A DNA stretch of 64,000 bases from Rhodospirillales bacterium (lineage in GTDB: Bacteria; Pseudomonadota; Alphaproteobacteria; SP197). Positions 1 to 8,646 of the stretch are shown piece after piece. Below the pieces are notes generated by a model. That model did not search any database. It saw nothing but the letters and a program-made list of their open reading frames with translations, and was not told the origin of the DNA. Made by a program: the position numbers and the translations under genes. Every line of letters begins with the position of its first letter. The stretch's first letter is position 1. Location of the stretch: positions 841,542-905,541 of the forward strand of contig JACONG010000016.1 in NCBI GenBank assembly GCA_014323865.1, in the 5' to 3' direction.

Positions 1-210
1 CAGCGGCTGTCCGCAGGAGGCCCGGAAGGCATCGACTCGACGAGGTGACGGTCTTGAGAGCCCGCCCCGATCTTCTCAGGGCCGACCAACCGCAGCTCGA
101 CAGGGGTTGATCGGCATATTGCAATCAAATAGTCGTGAAACACACGCCACTTAGCAGGGACAAGAAAAATCGAAATCGCGCCCATCATATCTCTGGCCGC
201 TTTTTTCGTC

Positions 211-930
211 TTGGCCGCGGTTTTTCTTGTCCGTTTCGCCACGTCCCCTACGGCCAAGGCCAAGGGCGATCGTGCCGAGAGGAGGGTCAGCACAAGCATT
301 AGCCGCTCGTTTGGCAACGCTGGATATCAGGTCATCGACAACGTGACATTGCCGACGAGGACCGGGACGACCCAAATCGACCATCTGATCGTGTCACCCT
401 ACGGGGTCTTTGTTGTGGAGACCAAGAACCTGTCTGGATGGATCTTCGGCCGTGAAGATCAGCAGAACTGGACGCAGATCCTTCACAAGAAAAAATACAG
501 ATTCTTCAATCCCATAAGGCAAAATAACCATCACATGTTAGCGGTGAAGCGACTACTGAAACTTCGATCTGACCAGATACATGATGTCGTTGTATTTGTC
601 GGAAACTCTAAATTCAAGACTGTGATGCCAACGAATGTCGTTTCGGGTATCCGACAGCTTCGCCAGTTCGTACGATCGAAGATTGAACGTGTGATGTCAC
701 AAGAAGAAGTTCTCCGTGTGATTGCTGAGATCAGAGCCCAGCGACTAGAGCCTGGTCGAGAGACCGAACGCTTACATCTCCGAAACGTTCAGGCCGGAGC
801 CCATCGGCGATCATCGGGCTGTCCCCGTTGTGGAAGCCCGATGGTGATGCGGACGAACAGATCAACCGGCGACCCCTTTCTGGGCTGTGAACGTTACCCG
901 ATATGCAGAGGCACCCGACCTGCACCGTGA
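211..930 (+). CDS. NERD-domain protein with C-terminal topoisomerase-type zinc ribbon
   Basis: A nuclease-related (NERD) domain spans roughly residues 18-130, with the pattern GDRAERRV, then TQIDHLIVSPYGVFVVETKN, which holds the acidic and lysine residues typical of this restriction-endonuclease-like fold. The C-terminus carries CPRCGSPM and GCERYPICRGT, a four-cysteine zinc ribbon like those on topoisomerase I tails; this pairing is common in NERD proteins. The start is uncertain. The given start is a TTG, but the frame is open back to position 139 and the extra codons encode a hydrophobic stretch (IISLAAFFVLAAVFLV), so the real protein is probably membrane-anchored and starts near 169-175 at a non-standard codon. 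The gene is more AT-rich than its neighbours, which suggests transfer. Its physiological role is unknown; a role in DNA processing is inference from the fold. Confidence 0.8.
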   Translation: MAAVFLVRFATSPTAKAKGDRAERRVSTSISRSFGNAGYQVIDNVTLPTRTGTTQIDHLIVSPYGVFVVETKNLSGWIFGREDQQNWTQILHKKKYRFFNPIRQNNHHMLAVKRLLKLRSDQIHDVVVFVGNSKFKTVMPTNVVSGIRQLRQFVRSKIERVMSQEEVLRVIAEIRAQRLEPGRETERLHLRNVQAGAHRRSSGCPRCGSPMVMRTNRSTGDPFLGCERYPICRGTRPAP

Positions 931-1037
931 GACAGGGATGATCTGCACCGCCATTGGAGGCGAACGTTGCAGCTCGGCATCGGCGGCTTCGATGGCGTGG
1001 CGGGCACCCGCTGCCTCACGGGCTGGAGGACGATACG

Positions 1038-2795
1038 CTAATCGACGCCTTCCTTCTTCATGATGAACCACTGCTGCACGATCGAGAGCAGGTTGTTCCA
1101 GGTCCAGTAGATCACCAGACCCGCGGGGAACGTGGCGAAGATGAAGAGGAAGATCAGCGGCATGAACATGAAGATGCGCGCCTGCATCGGATCGGGCGGC
1201 TGCGGGCTGATCTTCTGTTGCAGCCACATGGTGCAGGCCATCAGGAACGGCCATGCGCCGATCAGCAGGAAGCCGGGCAGGAACGCGGTCGGATCGAACG
1301 GCAGCAGGCCGAAGAGGTTCCAGATGACGGTCGGGTCCGGCGCGCTGAGATCGTCGATCCAGCCATAGAATGGCGCGTGGCGCATCTCGATCGTGACGAA
1401 CAGCACCTTGTAGAGCGCGAAGAAGACCGGAATCTGGATCAGGATCGGCAGACAGCCCGACGCGGGATTGACCTTCTCCCGCTTGTACATGGCCATCATC
1501 TCCTGCTGCATCTTCTGCTTGTCCTCCTTGTAGCGCTCGCGCATCTCCTTCATTTCCGGCGCAAGCTTGCGCATCTTGCTCATCGCCTTGTAGGACTTGT
1601 TGGCGAGCGGGAAGAAAATCAGCTTGATCGCGACGGTCAGAAGCAGGATGGCGACCCCGAAGTTGCCGCAGAGGTTTGCCAGCCAGAGCAGGACGAAGAA
1701 GATCGGCTTGGTCATGAAGTAGAACCAGCCGAAGTCGACCGCGCGGTCGAACAGCGGAATGCCGAGCTGCTCCGCATAGGTGTCGAGCTCGGTGACGACC
1801 TTGGCACCGGCGAACAGACGATCGGTCGCAGTGGTTGCCTGACCCGGCTCGATGGTGATCGCGCTGCGGTAGAAGTCGGCCTGGTAGGTGTCAATCGGTC
1901 CGCTCTGGAGATGTTGCAGGAAACGACCGTTGAACGAATCGGACTGGTCGGGGATCAGCGCGGTGAGCCAGTACTTGTCGGTAATGCCGAGCCAGCCGTT
2001 TGGGCTCTGGTATCCGACCTCGGCGGTCTCGTCGGGATCGGAGAGGTCGTCATAGTCGACCTCTTCCAGGGTCTCGTTGAAGACGCCGATCAGACCTTCG
2101 TGAAGGATGTAGAAGCCCAGGGTCTCGGGCGTGTTGTAGCGCTTCACCCGCCCGTAGGGCAGCAGGGTCACGGGCGTACCGCCATTGTTCGCAACGCTCT
2201 GCTCGACGGTGAACATGTACTTGTCGTCGATCGCGAACGTGCGTGTGAAGACCAGTCCCTCGCCGTTGTCCCAGGTCAGCGTCACCGGTGTCTCGGGCGT
2301 CAGTTTGCTGCCTGAGGCCTGCCAGACCGTGTCCTTGTCGGGCAGTGTCACCTGCGCGCCCGTTTCGGAGAGCCAGCCGAAATCGGCAAAGTAGGGAGAG
2401 GGACCGCCGACCGGGGAGAACAGGATCACCTCGGGCGACTCGGGATCGATCCCGGTGCGGTAGCGGACCAGCGTGAGGTCGTCGAGGTGGCCGCCCGTCA
2501 GCGCGACCGAACCATGCAGGCTCGGCGTCTCGATCGGCACGCGGGCCGAAAGCGCCAGGGCTTCGCCACGCGTCAATTGAACCGCAACGAACTCTTCGGG
2601 TTCCGTGACACTCACCCCGTCGGGCGAGGCGACTTCGGGCAGCGTGTCGCGCTCCTGCCGGGCCAGTTCGCGCTGCTGCTCGATCGCCCGCTGCTCCCGT
2701 TCGATACGCGGGATCTCGTAGAACACCTGATAGCAGACGAACATCAGGACGATGATCGCCATCGCGAGCCAGACGTTTCTCTGTTCCGATTGCAT
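1038..2795 (-). CDS. yidC: Membrane protein insertase YidC
   Basis: YidC inserts and folds inner-membrane proteins, alone or with SecYEG. At 585 residues it has the Gram-negative layout: an N-terminal membrane segment (about residues 7-25), a large periplasmic beta domain to about 345, and a C-terminal insertase core of five membrane segments. The core shows the conserved stretch SGCLPILIQIPVFFALYKVL, and the protein ends in a short basic tail (MKKEGVD). It is the last gene of rpmH-rnpA-yidD-yidC; its ATG overlaps the yidD stop by one base. The engB and argB genes that follow yidC in many alphaproteobacteria are absent: the convergent NERD gene follows instead. Confidence 0.97.
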   Translation of the reverse strand: MQSEQRNVWLAMAIIVLMFVCYQVFYEIPRIEREQRAIEQQRELARQERDTLPEVASPDGVSVTEPEEFVAVQLTRGEALALSARVPIETPSLHGSVALTGGHLDDLTLVRYRTGIDPESPEVILFSPVGGPSPYFADFGWLSETGAQVTLPDKDTVWQASGSKLTPETPVTLTWDNGEGLVFTRTFAIDDKYMFTVEQSVANNGGTPVTLLPYGRVKRYNTPETLGFYILHEGLIGVFNETLEEVDYDDLSDPDETAEVGYQSPNGWLGITDKYWLTALIPDQSDSFNGRFLQHLQSGPIDTYQADFYRSAITIEPGQATTATDRLFAGAKVVTELDTYAEQLGIPLFDRAVDFGWFYFMTKPIFFVLLWLANLCGNFGVAILLLTVAIKLIFFPLANKSYKAMSKMRKLAPEMKEMRERYKEDKQKMQQEMMAMYKREKVNPASGCLPILIQIPVFFALYKVLFVTIEMRHAPFYGWIDDLSAPDPTVIWNLFGLLPFDPTAFLPGFLLIGAWPFLMACTMWLQQKISPQPPDPMQARIFMFMPLIFLFIFATFPAGLVIYWTWNNLLSIVQQWFIMKKEGVD

Positions 2796-3058
2796 CAGGG
2801 ACTCCTTAAACGTCCGGGCCCGGAGCCCGATGCGGTTTCAGGGACGGGATCGTAGCCATGTCCGCCCAGCGGGTGGCAACGCGATACGCGACGCAGCGCA
2901 AGCCCGCCGCCGCGCCACGGTCCGTGCCGGCGAATCGCCTCCTCGGCATAGGCCGAGCAGGTCGGCATGTAGCGGCATGACATCGGCGTGAACGGCGAAA
3001 TGCCGTAGCGGTAAACCGCGATCAGGGCGTTCATGAGGGCTGCGGCGATCCGGTTCAT
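2795..3058 (-). CDS. yidD: Membrane protein insertion efficiency factor YidD
   Basis: Small 87-residue protein of the YidD family (formerly DUF37), which binds the inner face of the membrane and aids YidC-dependent insertion. The signature is complete: an amphipathic N-terminus ending [13 protein letters not shown], then [16 protein letters not shown] with the paired cysteines, and a downstream [14 protein letters not shown]. It lies between rnpA (4-base ATGA overlap) and yidC (1-base overlap), its conserved position. Confidence 0.95.
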   Translation of the reverse strand: MNRIAAALMNALIAVYRYGISPFTPMSCRYMPTCSAYAEEAIRRHGPWRGGGLALRRVSRCHPLGGHGYDPVPETASGSGPGRLRSP

Positions 3059-3408
3059 GAGCGTCCCCTGGCAAGTCGGCCAAGCGCCGATTCGAGATCG
3101 TGGCGCAGGGCCGGGAAATCGCGCTGCGCCGTGGCCTGGCGGGCGATCAGGACGTAATCGGTCGCAGGAAGGCCGCCCTCGGGCAGGAGCTCGTCGGCCA
3201 GGGCCTTCAGGCGCCGGCGGGCGCGGTTGCGCACGACGGCGTTACCCACCTTGCGGCTGGCCGTGAATCCGGCCCGGATCTCGTTGTTGTCGTCGTTGCT
3301 GCGCGCGCAGGCCTGAACGACCATGCCGGGCGTCACAGCCTTGCGCCGTGCGGCCGCAACGCGAAGGTAGTCACGCCTCCGCTTCAGACGCGCAACGGCC
3401 TCGGGCAT
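3055..3408 (-). CDS. rnpA: Ribonuclease P protein component
   Basis: Protein subunit of RNase P, which trims 5' leaders from pre-tRNA. At 117 residues it has the family length, and the RNA-binding motif RNRARRRLK lies at residues 60-68, preceded by the [12 protein letters not shown] segment that forms the leader-binding cleft. It follows rpmH after 5 bases and overlaps yidD by 4. The RNA subunit gene is also in this window, at 19.8 kb. Confidence 0.96.
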   Translation of the reverse strand: MPEAVARLKRRRDYLRVAAARRKAVTPGMVVQACARSNDDNNEIRAGFTASRKVGNAVVRNRARRRLKALADELLPEGGLPATDYVLIARQATAQRDFPALRHDLESALGRLARGRS

Positions 3409-3413
3409 GAACG

Positions 3414-3548
3414 TCAGGCTGACAGACGCTTGCGACCCTTGGCACGCCGGCGTGCAAGCACGAGGCGGCCGCCTACGGTCTTCATGCGGGCGCGAAAGCC
3501 GTGTCGGCGCTTCCGGATGATCCGACTGGGCTGAAAGGTGCGCTTCAC
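3414..3548 (-). CDS. rpmH: 50S ribosomal protein L34
   Basis: A 44-residue, very basic protein reading [20 protein letters not shown] at its N-terminus and ending GRKRLSA, which is the universal L34 pattern. The start is GTG; the codons after it fix the frame. It heads the rpmH-rnpA-yidD-yidC operon. Confidence 0.97.
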   Translation of the reverse strand: MKRTFQPSRIIRKRRHGFRARMKTVGGRLVLARRRAKGRKRLSA

Positions 3549-3602
3549 CGTCAATTCTCCATGACTCTTGCCGCGCAACAGGTCAAACTGCGCGAGCGGC
3601 GC

Positions 3603-3631
3603 TGTATAGGTGACGGGCCCGAGGGTGTCAA
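3603..3631 (-). promoter_or_regulatory. Near-consensus sigma-70 promoter of the rpmH operon
   Basis: On the minus strand a perfect -35 box TTGACA (3631-3626) is followed after exactly 17 bases by TATACA (3608-3603). Transcription would start near 3596, about 48 bases before the rpmH GTG. The strength fits a ribosomal protein operon. Confidence 0.8.
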
Positions 3632-3775
3632 CGCCGTGCCGTCACCAGTCTTCACGAACGGGTGACGCCGCCTTTTTGTCGGGCCGGGCGTTCCCCATAG
3701 TCTCATGCGTGACGGGGCGATCTCTTCCCTCGGGGCCGGGATCGTAGATGAGAGAAACGAGCAGGGCGACCATCC

Positions 3776-4525
3776 ATGACCCAGGACGAGACTGTCGAAA
3801 CGAAGCCGAAGAACAGCCTCATGAAGAGGCTGCTGCCGATCGCCGCAATTGCGGCGATCATGGTGGCGTTCTTCGCTTCGGGTGCTCAGGAGCACGCGAC
3901 ATTCGCGACACTTCAGGAGAACTATGAGGAGCTTCGGGCCTTCGTCAAAAGCAACTTTGTCGTGGCGGCCATCTTGTTCGTCGTGGTCTACGCCATTGCG
4001 GCGGCGGCGTCTCTGCCGGTTGCATCGCTGCTGACGCTGATCGGTGGCTTTCTGTTCGGCTGGCTGCTCGGGACGCTGTTTACGGTGATCGGTGCCACGA
4101 CGGGCGCAACGATCCTCTTCATCGCCGCCCGCACGTCATTCGGTGAGGCCCTGCGCGAAAAGGTGAAGCCTTATCTCGGGCGCATGGAGGAAGGTTTCCA
4201 TCGCGACGCCTTCAGCTATCTGCTCTTCCTCCGCCTGATGCCCGTTTTCCCCTTCGTCGTGGTCAACCTGGTTCCCGCCTTCCTCGGTGTGTCGACCCGG
4301 CTGTTCATCATGACGACCTTCATCGGGATCATCCCCGGCAGCGCCGTCTTCAACTTCATCGGCAGTGGACTGGGCGACATCCTCGTCTCGGGCGAGGAGT
4401 TCTCGCTGGAGAACGCGGTCAACCGGGAGATCATCATCGGTCTCGCAGGTCTGGCGATCGTGGCGCTGGCGCCCATTGTGTGGCGCAAGATCAAGGGCAG
4501 AGCGGGCAACGCCACGGGGTCCTGA
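3776..4525 (+). CDS. TVP38/TMEM64 (DedA-superfamily) membrane protein
   Basis: A 249-residue multi-pass protein of the VTT/SNARE-associated Golgi family. A first membrane segment at residues 17-36 is followed by a soluble stretch, then several segments. The family core is visible: LLTLIGGFLFGWLLGTLF, the FRLMPVFPF-like FLRLMPVFPFVVVNLVPAF, and GSAVFNFIGSGLGD near the end. Bacterial relatives act in membrane homeostasis and possibly as lipid scramblases or transporters; the substrate cannot be told here. The downstream flavoprotein gene starts 60 bases later, and the two families often sit together or are fused, so a joint redox-membrane function is likely but unproven. Confidence 0.9.
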   Translation: MTQDETVETKPKNSLMKRLLPIAAIAAIMVAFFASGAQEHATFATLQENYEELRAFVKSNFVVAAILFVVVYAIAAAASLPVASLLTLIGGFLFGWLLGTLFTVIGATTGATILFIAARTSFGEALREKVKPYLGRMEEGFHRDAFSYLLFLRLMPVFPFVVVNLVPAFLGVSTRLFIMTTFIGIIPGSAVFNFIGSGLGDILVSGEEFSLENAVNREIIIGLAGLAIVALAPIVWRKIKGRAGNATGS

Positions 4526-4585
4526 GGCGCTGTCCGTTCGTACCCTTCACCCCTATACTCTGTTTCATACGACCAGGAGAGTTCC

Positions 4586-6007
4586 ATGGCCGACGAGCGG
4601 TTCGATGTCTGCGTCATAGGTGCCGGTTCCGGCGGATTGTCGGTGGCCTACGCCGCCAGCCACATGGGCGCCAGGGTGGCGCTGATCGAAGGCCACAAGA
4701 TGGGTGGCGACTGCCTCAACTTCGGCTGCGTGCCCTCGAAGGCTCTGCTGGCCGCCGGCCATGCAGCGCACAACATGCGGCACGCCGGACAGTTCGGCGT
4801 GAAGTCCGTCGAGCCGGAGATCGACTTCGCAGCGGTCAACGCGCACATCCGCGATGTCATCGCGACCATCGAACCTAACGATTCGGTTGAACGCTACAGC
4901 GGTTTCGGTGTCGATGTGGTCTCGGCGCGCGGGCGCTTCACGGGGCGCGATACCGTCGAGGCGGGCGGACGTACGATCCGGGCACGGCGATTCGTCGTGG
5001 CGACCGGCAGCCGGGCGGCGGTTCCGCCGGTGCCCGGACTCGACACGGTGCCGTTCTTCACCAACGAGACGATCTTCGAGAACACCGAGAAGCCCGAGCA
5101 CCTGTTGGTGATCGGTGGCGGTCCGATCGGCTCCGAGATGGCCCAGGCCCATCGCCAGCTCGGCTGCCGGGTCACGATCCTCGACAGGGGTACGATCCTG
5201 CCCAAGGACGATCAGGAACTGGTTGCCGTCGTGAAACAGAGCCTGGTCGACGACGGCGTCGAGCTTCTGGAGAAGGTGGCGCTCGAGGGCATCGCGGGTG
5301 AGGCCGGACGGATCGTGATCACCTACGAGAGCGACGGTGCAAGGTGCGAGGTGGAAGGCAGCCATCTTCTGATCGCTGCCGGACGAATCCCCAATGTCGA
5401 CGACATGGGGTTTGACAAGGCCGGTGTCGACTTCGACCGCCGTGGCATCAAGGTCGATGACCGCCTGCGTTCGTCCAACGCCAGGATCTACGCCATCGGC
5501 GACTGTGCCGGCGGCTTCCAGTTCACCCATCTCGCGAACTATCACGCCGGCATCGTGATCCGGAACCTGCTGCTGCGTGTGCCCTCGAAGGTCAACCTGA
5601 AGGCTCTGCCCTGGGTGACCTACACCGATCCCGAGATGGGCCATGTCGGCTTGACCGAGGAGCAGGCCCGCAAGGAGCATGGCGACGTTACGGTCCTGCG
5701 TCACCCCTATCACGACAACGACAGGGCGATTGCCGAGCGCCGGACAGAGGGCCTGGTCAAGGTCGTGACGACCAGGAAGGGCAAGGTGCTGGGCGCCTCG
5801 ATTGTCGGTGCCAACGCGGGCGAGTTGCTCCAGCCCTGGATTCTCGCGATCTCGCAGGGCATGAAGATCGGTGCAATGACCTCGATCATCGTGCCCTATC
5901 CGACCATGGGCGAGATCAACAAGCGTGCCGCGGGCTCCTACTACGTGCCCAAGGTGTTCGGCGACGGCATGAAGCGAGTTGTCCGGATGCTGGCCAGGTT
6001 CGGCTAG
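4586..6007 (+). CDS. FAD-dependent disulfide oxidoreductase, MerA/dihydrolipoyl dehydrogenase-like
   Basis: Class I pyridine-nucleotide disulfide oxidoreductase of 473 residues: FAD-binding GAGSGG at 12-17, redox-active Cys43 and Cys48 in GGDCLNFGCVPSKAL, an NAD(P)-binding GGGPIGSEMA segment, the second FAD motif IYAIGDCAGG, and a C-terminal dimerisation domain. It is not a standard lipoamide dehydrogenase: the His-Glu dyad motif (HPT-x-SE) is replaced by PYPTMGE, lacking the histidine, as in mercuric reductase. It also lacks MerA's N-terminal metal-binding domain and C-terminal Cys pair. Members next to or fused with TVP38 proteins are frequent and have no settled substrate. Confidence 0.88.
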   Translation: MADERFDVCVIGAGSGGLSVAYAASHMGARVALIEGHKMGGDCLNFGCVPSKALLAAGHAAHNMRHAGQFGVKSVEPEIDFAAVNAHIRDVIATIEPNDSVERYSGFGVDVVSARGRFTGRDTVEAGGRTIRARRFVVATGSRAAVPPVPGLDTVPFFTNETIFENTEKPEHLLVIGGGPIGSEMAQAHRQLGCRVTILDRGTILPKDDQELVAVVKQSLVDDGVELLEKVALEGIAGEAGRIVITYESDGARCEVEGSHLLIAAGRIPNVDDMGFDKAGVDFDRRGIKVDDRLRSSNARIYAIGDCAGGFQFTHLANYHAGIVIRNLLLRVPSKVNLKALPWVTYTDPEMGHVGLTEEQARKEHGDVTVLRHPYHDNDRAIAERRTEGLVKVVTTRKGKVLGASIVGANAGELLQPWILAISQGMKIGAMTSIIVPYPTMGEINKRAAGSYYVPKVFGDGMKRVVRMLARFG

Positions 6008-6060
6008 TCGGCCACCGAAGGCGATGGGCGCGCGGGGCCGTTGCCCGTATAGTTTCGGGC

Positions 6061-7455
6061 ATGGCAGGTGCAACCATCGAGATGCCGTATTTCTGGCGCG
6101 GTCTTTCGGCGCGCCTTGTCGTGCTGACCATCGTGTTCGTGATGATCGCCGAGGTGCTTATCTTCGTGCCGTCGGTCTCACGCTTCCGGGTCGACTACCT
6201 GCAAGAGAAGATTGATGCCGCCTATCAGGCCACGCTGACGGTGCGTGCGGCACCCGGTGGTCAGGTCTCGCCGGAACTCGAGGACAAATTGCTGAGTTAT
6301 GTCGGCGTGAGCTCCATCGCACTGAAAATGGAGGAGGCGTCCTATCTCATGCTCGGTCGCCCGGAGCAGGTCGGCGCGAGCTACGATCTTGCCCAGCGCA
6401 GCATTCCCCGTCTCATTGTCGATACCTTCACGATGCTGCTGGGGCGCGACGAGGCGATCATTCTGGTCACCGGAAAGCCGCGCGGCACCGATAGCGACGC
6501 GCTTGTTGAACTCGTCGTTCCCGCCGATCCGCTCAAGACCGCGATGATCGACTTCGGCTGGCGCATTCTGGGCCTCTCGATCGTGATTTCGGTGATCACG
6601 GCCGGCCTCGTTTTCTTCGCCCTGCAGCGCATCATGGTCCGGCCCGTGCAGCGGATGACCGAGAATCTGATCGCGTTTCGGGAGGCGCCCGAGGACATGT
6701 CCCGCTCGATCAAGGTCAGCAACCGGAGCGACGAGATCGGTATTGCCCAGCGTGAGCTGGCGGAGATGGAACGCGGCCTGCGGCAGGCGTTGCAGCAGCG
6801 CACCCGGCTCGCAGCGGTCGGTTCGGCGGTGAGCAAGATCAGCCACGACCTGCGCAACATCCTGACGACCGCTGCGCTGGTGTCCGATCGGCTGAGCATG
6901 TCGGGCGATCCCGAGGTGCAGCGCCAGGTGCCGGTGGTGCTGGCCTCGATCGATCGTGCCGTGAAGCTCTGCCAGGACACTTTGCGCTATGCCCGGGCCG
7001 ACGAGCCGGACCTTCATTTAGGCCGCTTCGAATTCTCTCCGCTGGTCGATGACGTCGCCAATGCGTTGACCGGCAGCGGCATGGGCGCGGTCGTGTGGGA
7101 CAACCGCGTCAGCCCATCGGTCGTGGTCAACGCCGATCGCGACCAGATGTTTCGTGTGCTGCTGAATCTGACACGCAACGCCGCCGAGGCCATGGGCGAC
7201 GAGGGTGGCGCGATCACGGTTGCGGTGGAGCGCGGCGACGGCGTCACCAATATCGACATCGCCGACTCCGGGCCCGGTATTCCCGAGCGGGTACAGAACC
7301 AGCTGTTCGAGGCCTTCGCCGAGGGTTCTCGCGGCACCGGGCTGGGTCTGGCCATAGCGCGCGAACTGACCCGGGCCCATGGCGGCGATCTGGAACTGGC
7401 GACGACCGGTCCCGAGGGGACGCGCTTCCGGCTCAGCCTTCCCGATCGAGGCTGA
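6061..7455 (+). CDS. Sensor histidine kinase (orphan)
   Basis: A 464-residue membrane kinase. Membrane segments lie at about 17-37 and 168-190 and enclose a periplasmic sensor region of about 130 residues; a HAMP linker follows, then a HisKA-type helix with SKISHDLRNI (phospho-acceptor His about residue 262), then HATPase with N box NLTRNAAEAM, DSGPGIP, and GTGLGLAIARELTRAHGG. No response regulator gene adjoins it, so its partner is elsewhere. It lies 53 bases after the flavoprotein gene and may be co-transcribed. The last 23 bases overlap the 3' end of the convergent methyltransferase gene. Confidence 0.93.
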   Translation: MAGATIEMPYFWRGLSARLVVLTIVFVMIAEVLIFVPSVSRFRVDYLQEKIDAAYQATLTVRAAPGGQVSPELEDKLLSYVGVSSIALKMEEASYLMLGRPEQVGASYDLAQRSIPRLIVDTFTMLLGRDEAIILVTGKPRGTDSDALVELVVPADPLKTAMIDFGWRILGLSIVISVITAGLVFFALQRIMVRPVQRMTENLIAFREAPEDMSRSIKVSNRSDEIGIAQRELAEMERGLRQALQQRTRLAAVGSAVSKISHDLRNILTTAALVSDRLSMSGDPEVQRQVPVVLASIDRAVKLCQDTLRYARADEPDLHLGRFEFSPLVDDVANALTGSGMGAVVWDNRVSPSVVVNADRDQMFRVLLNLTRNAAEAMGDEGGAITVAVERGDGVTNIDIADSGPGIPERVQNQLFEAFAEGSRGTGLGLAIARELTRAHGGDLELATTGPEGTRFRLSLPDRG

Positions 7456-8632
7456 GGGCCGCGAACTTCAGATAGGCCGATTGCGGCAGGCTGGGATGAA
7501 TCGGGTGATCGGGCCCTGCACCCGTAACCCGGAGCATCGCGCCGCTGCGTTCGGAATCCTGCAGACCGCGGTGCACCTGAAACAGGAAGCTCTGGGTGTC
7601 GACGTGGTGGGAGCAACTCGCCATCGCCAGAATACCGCTGGGTGCAACGAGGCGCGCGGCCAGCCGGGTGAGTTTGCGATAGCCTTTCTGGCCAGCGCCC
7701 AGGTCCTTCTTCGTGCGGACGAAGGCCGGAGGATCGCAAATCACGATATCGAACTGTTTGCCCCGGTCGCGCAAGAGGCCGAGCTCCGCAAAGGCATCGG
7801 CCGCTTCAAAGTCGCACCGCCCGGCAACGCCGTTGGCCTCGGCCGCCGCGCGCGCCAGTTCGAGGCCTGACTCCGACCGATCCACCATCGTTGCGCGACT
7901 CGCGCCGGCTGCGGCACAGGCAATGCCGAAGCCGCCAGTGTGGCTGTAGACATCGAGCACCGTTGCGCCTTTGGCGAGCCGGGCCATGAACGCCCGGTTG
8001 TCGCGCTGGTCGAAGAACCAGCCGGTCTTCTGGCCGCTCACCGGTGCGGCGTTATAGGCAAGGCCGTTCTCAAGAACGCTCACGATGGCGTCCGGCTCCG
8101 GCCCGACGACACGGAACGACTCGTCCAGACCCTCGAGCTTGCGCACCGGGCTGTCACCACGCAGCACGACGCTGGTCACGCCGATCTCCGCCATCAGCGC
8201 CTGGGCGAGGTCGTCCGCCAGCCGATCCATCCCGGCGCTGTTGATCTGGCAGACCGCGATGTCGCCATAACGGTCGATTGCGCAGCCGGGCAGGCCGTCG
8301 GCCTCGGCGTGGACGAGACGGTAGTGCGGCACGTCGAACAGGCGGTCGCGCAGGGCAGCGGCCGCGACCAGACGCCGTTCCAGCTCCTTTCGATCGAGCA
8401 TGACCCCCGCGTCGCGGGAAACCAGGCGCGCGGCGATGAGCGAATGAGGGTTGAAGAAGGCGGTTCCGAAACCTGTGCCGTTGGCACCGGCAATCCGCAC
8501 CTGTCTACCCGGTTCCAGCGCCCTGGCGGTCGCATCCATGGCGATCTCGTTGGAAAAGATCCAGGGGTGCCCCTGAACGGCACGCTTGTGGGCACCGGGC
8601 TTCAGCCGTACCTCGGGTAGACCTTGGGACAC
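7433..8632 (-). CDS. Class I rRNA large-subunit methyltransferase, RlmI-like
   Basis: SAM-dependent methyltransferase of 399 residues: an N-terminal PUA domain (about 1-80, beginning VRLKPGAHKRAVQGHPWIFSNEI), a central EEHEE-type domain, and a Rossmann methyltransferase with motif I DVYSHTGGFGIACAAAGA and the catalytic/target motif CDPPAF. This layout is that of RlmI, the 23S rRNA m5C1962 enzyme; close relatives have other targets, so the exact base is inferred. Overlaps the histidine kinase gene tail to tail. Confidence 0.9.
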   Translation of the reverse strand: MSQGLPEVRLKPGAHKRAVQGHPWIFSNEIAMDATARALEPGRQVRIAGANGTGFGTAFFNPHSLIAARLVSRDAGVMLDRKELERRLVAAAALRDRLFDVPHYRLVHAEADGLPGCAIDRYGDIAVCQINSAGMDRLADDLAQALMAEIGVTSVVLRGDSPVRKLEGLDESFRVVGPEPDAIVSVLENGLAYNAAPVSGQKTGWFFDQRDNRAFMARLAKGATVLDVYSHTGGFGIACAAAGASRATMVDRSESGLELARAAAEANGVAGRCDFEAADAFAELGLLRDRGKQFDIVICDPPAFVRTKKDLGAGQKGYRKLTRLAARLVAPSGILAMASCSHHVDTQSFLFQVHRGLQDSERSGAMLRVTGAGPDHPIHPSLPQSAYLKFAALSLDREG

Positions 8633-8646
8633 TGACGTACTCCGGG

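Noticed and set aside
954..2315. 453-codon plus-strand frame opposite yidC
   Set aside because: Low-complexity Arg/Glu/His-rich translation typical of an antisense shadow; yidC is certain.
4565..6073. 502-codon minus-strand frame opposite the flavoprotein gene
   Set aside because: Mirror frame of a high-GC gene; the plus strand has complete family motifs.
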